DNA from: Marinomonas lutimaris
GTDB lineage: Bacteria; Pseudomonadota; Gammaproteobacteria; Pseudomonadales; Marinomonadaceae
DNA length: 64,000 nucleotides
Reading direction: 5' to 3'
Assembly (NCBI RefSeq): GCF_019426345.1
Contig: NZ_JAHLLW010000017.1
Coordinates: 1-64,000, forward strand
Shown here: positions 62,863 to 64,000 of the stretch, in pieces
Position numbering within the stretch: position 1 is the first letter of the stretch
Layout: each line of letters starts with the position of its first letter
The notes under the pieces: generated by a model
Told to the model about the DNA's origin: nothing
What the model saw: only the letters and a program-made list of their open reading frames with translations
The model's database searches: none
Translations under genes and position numbers: made by a program

Positions 62863-64000
62863 AGTTTTTCTCAATATCCAATAATTTGTTAACGGTATTG
62901 GAAACGTGTATCGCGCCTTTCAGGATTTCATCAATGATGCCGGATGCTTCATCTATAAATTGCGCATTCTCTTTAGAGCGTTCACTCACCTTGCTCATAC
63001 TGTCTTTGGCTTGACGAGTTAAGTTGCTGTTCTGTTTTACCATGTCATCAATTTCGATCGTTGATTTGCTTGTTCTTGCTGCTAGTGTTCGAACCTCGTC
63101 GGCCACTACCGCAAACCCACGACCATTTTCGCCAGCGCGAGCGGCTTCTATCGCGGCGTTTAATGCCAGTAAATTGGTTTGATCAGCAATAGACCCAATG
63201 GTTGTCACTATCTTGGCGATACTTTCAGACTGATGGTTTAATTGTTCGATCAACTCGGTAGAAACTTCAACATCGGCCACAATTTTGTCTGACGTTTCGA
63301 CTGTACGGCGTAAAATTTGAGCGCCATTCTCTGAAACTTGCGCGGTTTCTACTGACGTGGAGTGAGCTACTTCTGCTGCGTGTTGAATAGCGAGTTGCAT
63401 GTTGACCCGTTCTGTAATATCAGAGGCAACTTTAAGGACTTTTACAACCTTACCAAATTGGTCGAAAATAGGGTTGTAACTGGCTTCTAACCAGACAGTT
63501 TGTCCTTGTTTACCAACACGCTCAAATTGACCAGTTTTGAAGTCGCCATTAGCAAGCTCTGCCCAAAAGTTTGGGTTGTCCTGATAAAATTGTTCAGTGC
63601 AAAATTTACGGTGGTGCTGGCCAATTATGTCTTTTTTTGACTGATAACCTAATGCCATTAAAAAATTGTCATTTGCGCTAATTACAGTGCCGTCTGGTGT
63701 AAATTCAATGGTGGCAGAAGAGCGGTCAATAGCGTTGTAAACGGCTAGCTGACTGTCTGCTATAAGTTTAGCTTTGGTCACATCGGAAGCAATCTTTATT
63801 ACTTTCACTACTATGCCATCTATTTCAACAGGAAAATAAGTCGCCTCAAGCCAAATATCCGAACCGTCTTTGTGCTTGCGCAAAAAGGTGCCTTGTTTGC
63901 TTTTTCCTGTCGCTAGGTCTGGCCAGAAATTTTTGTAATCTAGGCTAGATGTGATTTGAGTCGGGCAGAATAGGGCGTGCTTTTGTCCTTGAACTTCTTC
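62861..64000 (-). CDS. Soluble PAS-PAS methyl-accepting chemotaxis protein, BdlA-like (partial)
   Basis: The gene runs off the right end of the window: the reading frame stays open from 63883 to 64000 and reads '[15 protein letters not shown]' and '[19 protein letters not shown]' of a PAS domain. At least 379 residues are present: PAS (end of the first), a second PAS with '[37 protein letters not shown]', then a signalling domain with '[41 protein letters not shown]'. No membrane segment is seen. The layout matches Pseudomonas BdlA, linked to biofilm dispersal and c-di-GMP. The sensed signal is unknown. Confidence 0.88.
   Translation of the reverse strand, partial: EEVQGQKHALFCPTQITSSLDYKNFWPDLATGKSKQGTFLRKHKDGSDIWLEATYFPVEIDGIVVKVIKIASDVTKAKLIADSQLAVYNAIDRSSATIEFTPDGTVISANDNFLMALGYQSKKDIIGQHHRKFCTEQFYQDNPNFWAELANGDFKTGQFERVGKQGQTVWLEASYNPIFDQFGKVVKVLKVASDITERVNMQLAIQHAAEVAHSTSVETAQVSENGAQILRRTVETSDKIVADVEVSTELIEQLNHQSESIAKIVTTIGSIADQTNLLALNAAIEAARAGENGRGFAVVADEVRTLAARTSKSTIEIDDMVKQNSNLTRQAKDSMSKVSERSKENAQFIDEASGIIDEILKGAIHVSNTVNKLLDIEKN

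Overview
The window is a 64-kb chromosomal stretch of a marine gammaproteobacterium. Gene order (recN-fur-bamE-rnfH-ratA-smpB next to grpE-dnaK-dnaJ, and ppk/hemB/rho/ppx nearby), a sodium-linked transport outfit (Mrp antiporter, neurotransmitter:sodium symporter, TRAP transporter), a malate:quinone oxidoreductase and moderate AT-richness point to the Oceanospirillales, with Marinomonas as my best guess. That genus call is inference; no rRNA gene is present to test it. I see no insertion sequences, prophage, CRISPR array or tRNA gene. There is one tmRNA gene.

Layout. 1-15 kb: a periplasmic amino-acid-type binding protein, polyphosphate kinase (ppk), hemB, ABC-F ATPase yheS, redox chaperone hslO, a CBS-pair protein, mqo, a YfcL protein, flavin reductase fre, rho and exopolyphosphatase ppx. 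15-21 kb: two unusual genes, a free-standing tubulin/FtsZ-superfamily GTPase and an ammonium-transporter domain fused to PAS-GGDEF-EAL. 20.7-26.5 kb: a six-gene Mrp-type Na+/H+ antiporter operon with fused AB subunit. 26.8-34.5 kb: a Yip1-like membrane protein, a lipoprotein, ssrA (tmRNA) and smpB, an NSS symporter, ratA, rnfH, bamE, fur and recN. 34.6-38.5 kb: grpE, dnaK and dnaJ with visible sigma-32-type promoters before grpE and dnaK. 38.5-44 kb: uridine kinase, two small membrane or secreted proteins, a long-form GAPDH, a candidate small RNA, a LysR regulator and a TSUP permease. 44-48.4 kb: glycerol-3-phosphate regulon (glpD, glpR, glpK) with GlpR-like operators. 48.4-54.2 kb: an orphan 96-aa protein, DUF501, a PilZ-like protein, a MocR regulator, a transmembrane chemoreceptor and a Prx5-type peroxiredoxin. 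54.3-62.8 kb: a TRAP transporter (dctPQM) divergent from a protocatechuate/gallate meta-cleavage operon (ligJ, ligK, ligU/galD, ligI, ligA, ligB). The last gene is a soluble PAS-PAS chemoreceptor cut by the window edge.

How it works together. The lig operon encodes ring opening (LigAB), lactone hydrolysis (LigI), isomerisation (LigU), hydration (LigJ) and aldol cleavage (LigK), giving pyruvate and oxaloacetate. It lacks the semialdehyde dehydrogenase LigC, so either ligC lies elsewhere or the true substrate is gallate-like. The divergent TRAP transporter is the obvious uptake candidate. The Amt-GGDEF-EAL protein, the PilZ-like protein and the BdlA-like receptor suggest cyclic-di-GMP linked nutrient sensing. 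The most unusual protein is the 675-aa FtsZ/tubulin-like GTPase at 15.4-17.4 kb, which is not in a division cluster and has only a small uncharacterised protein beside it.
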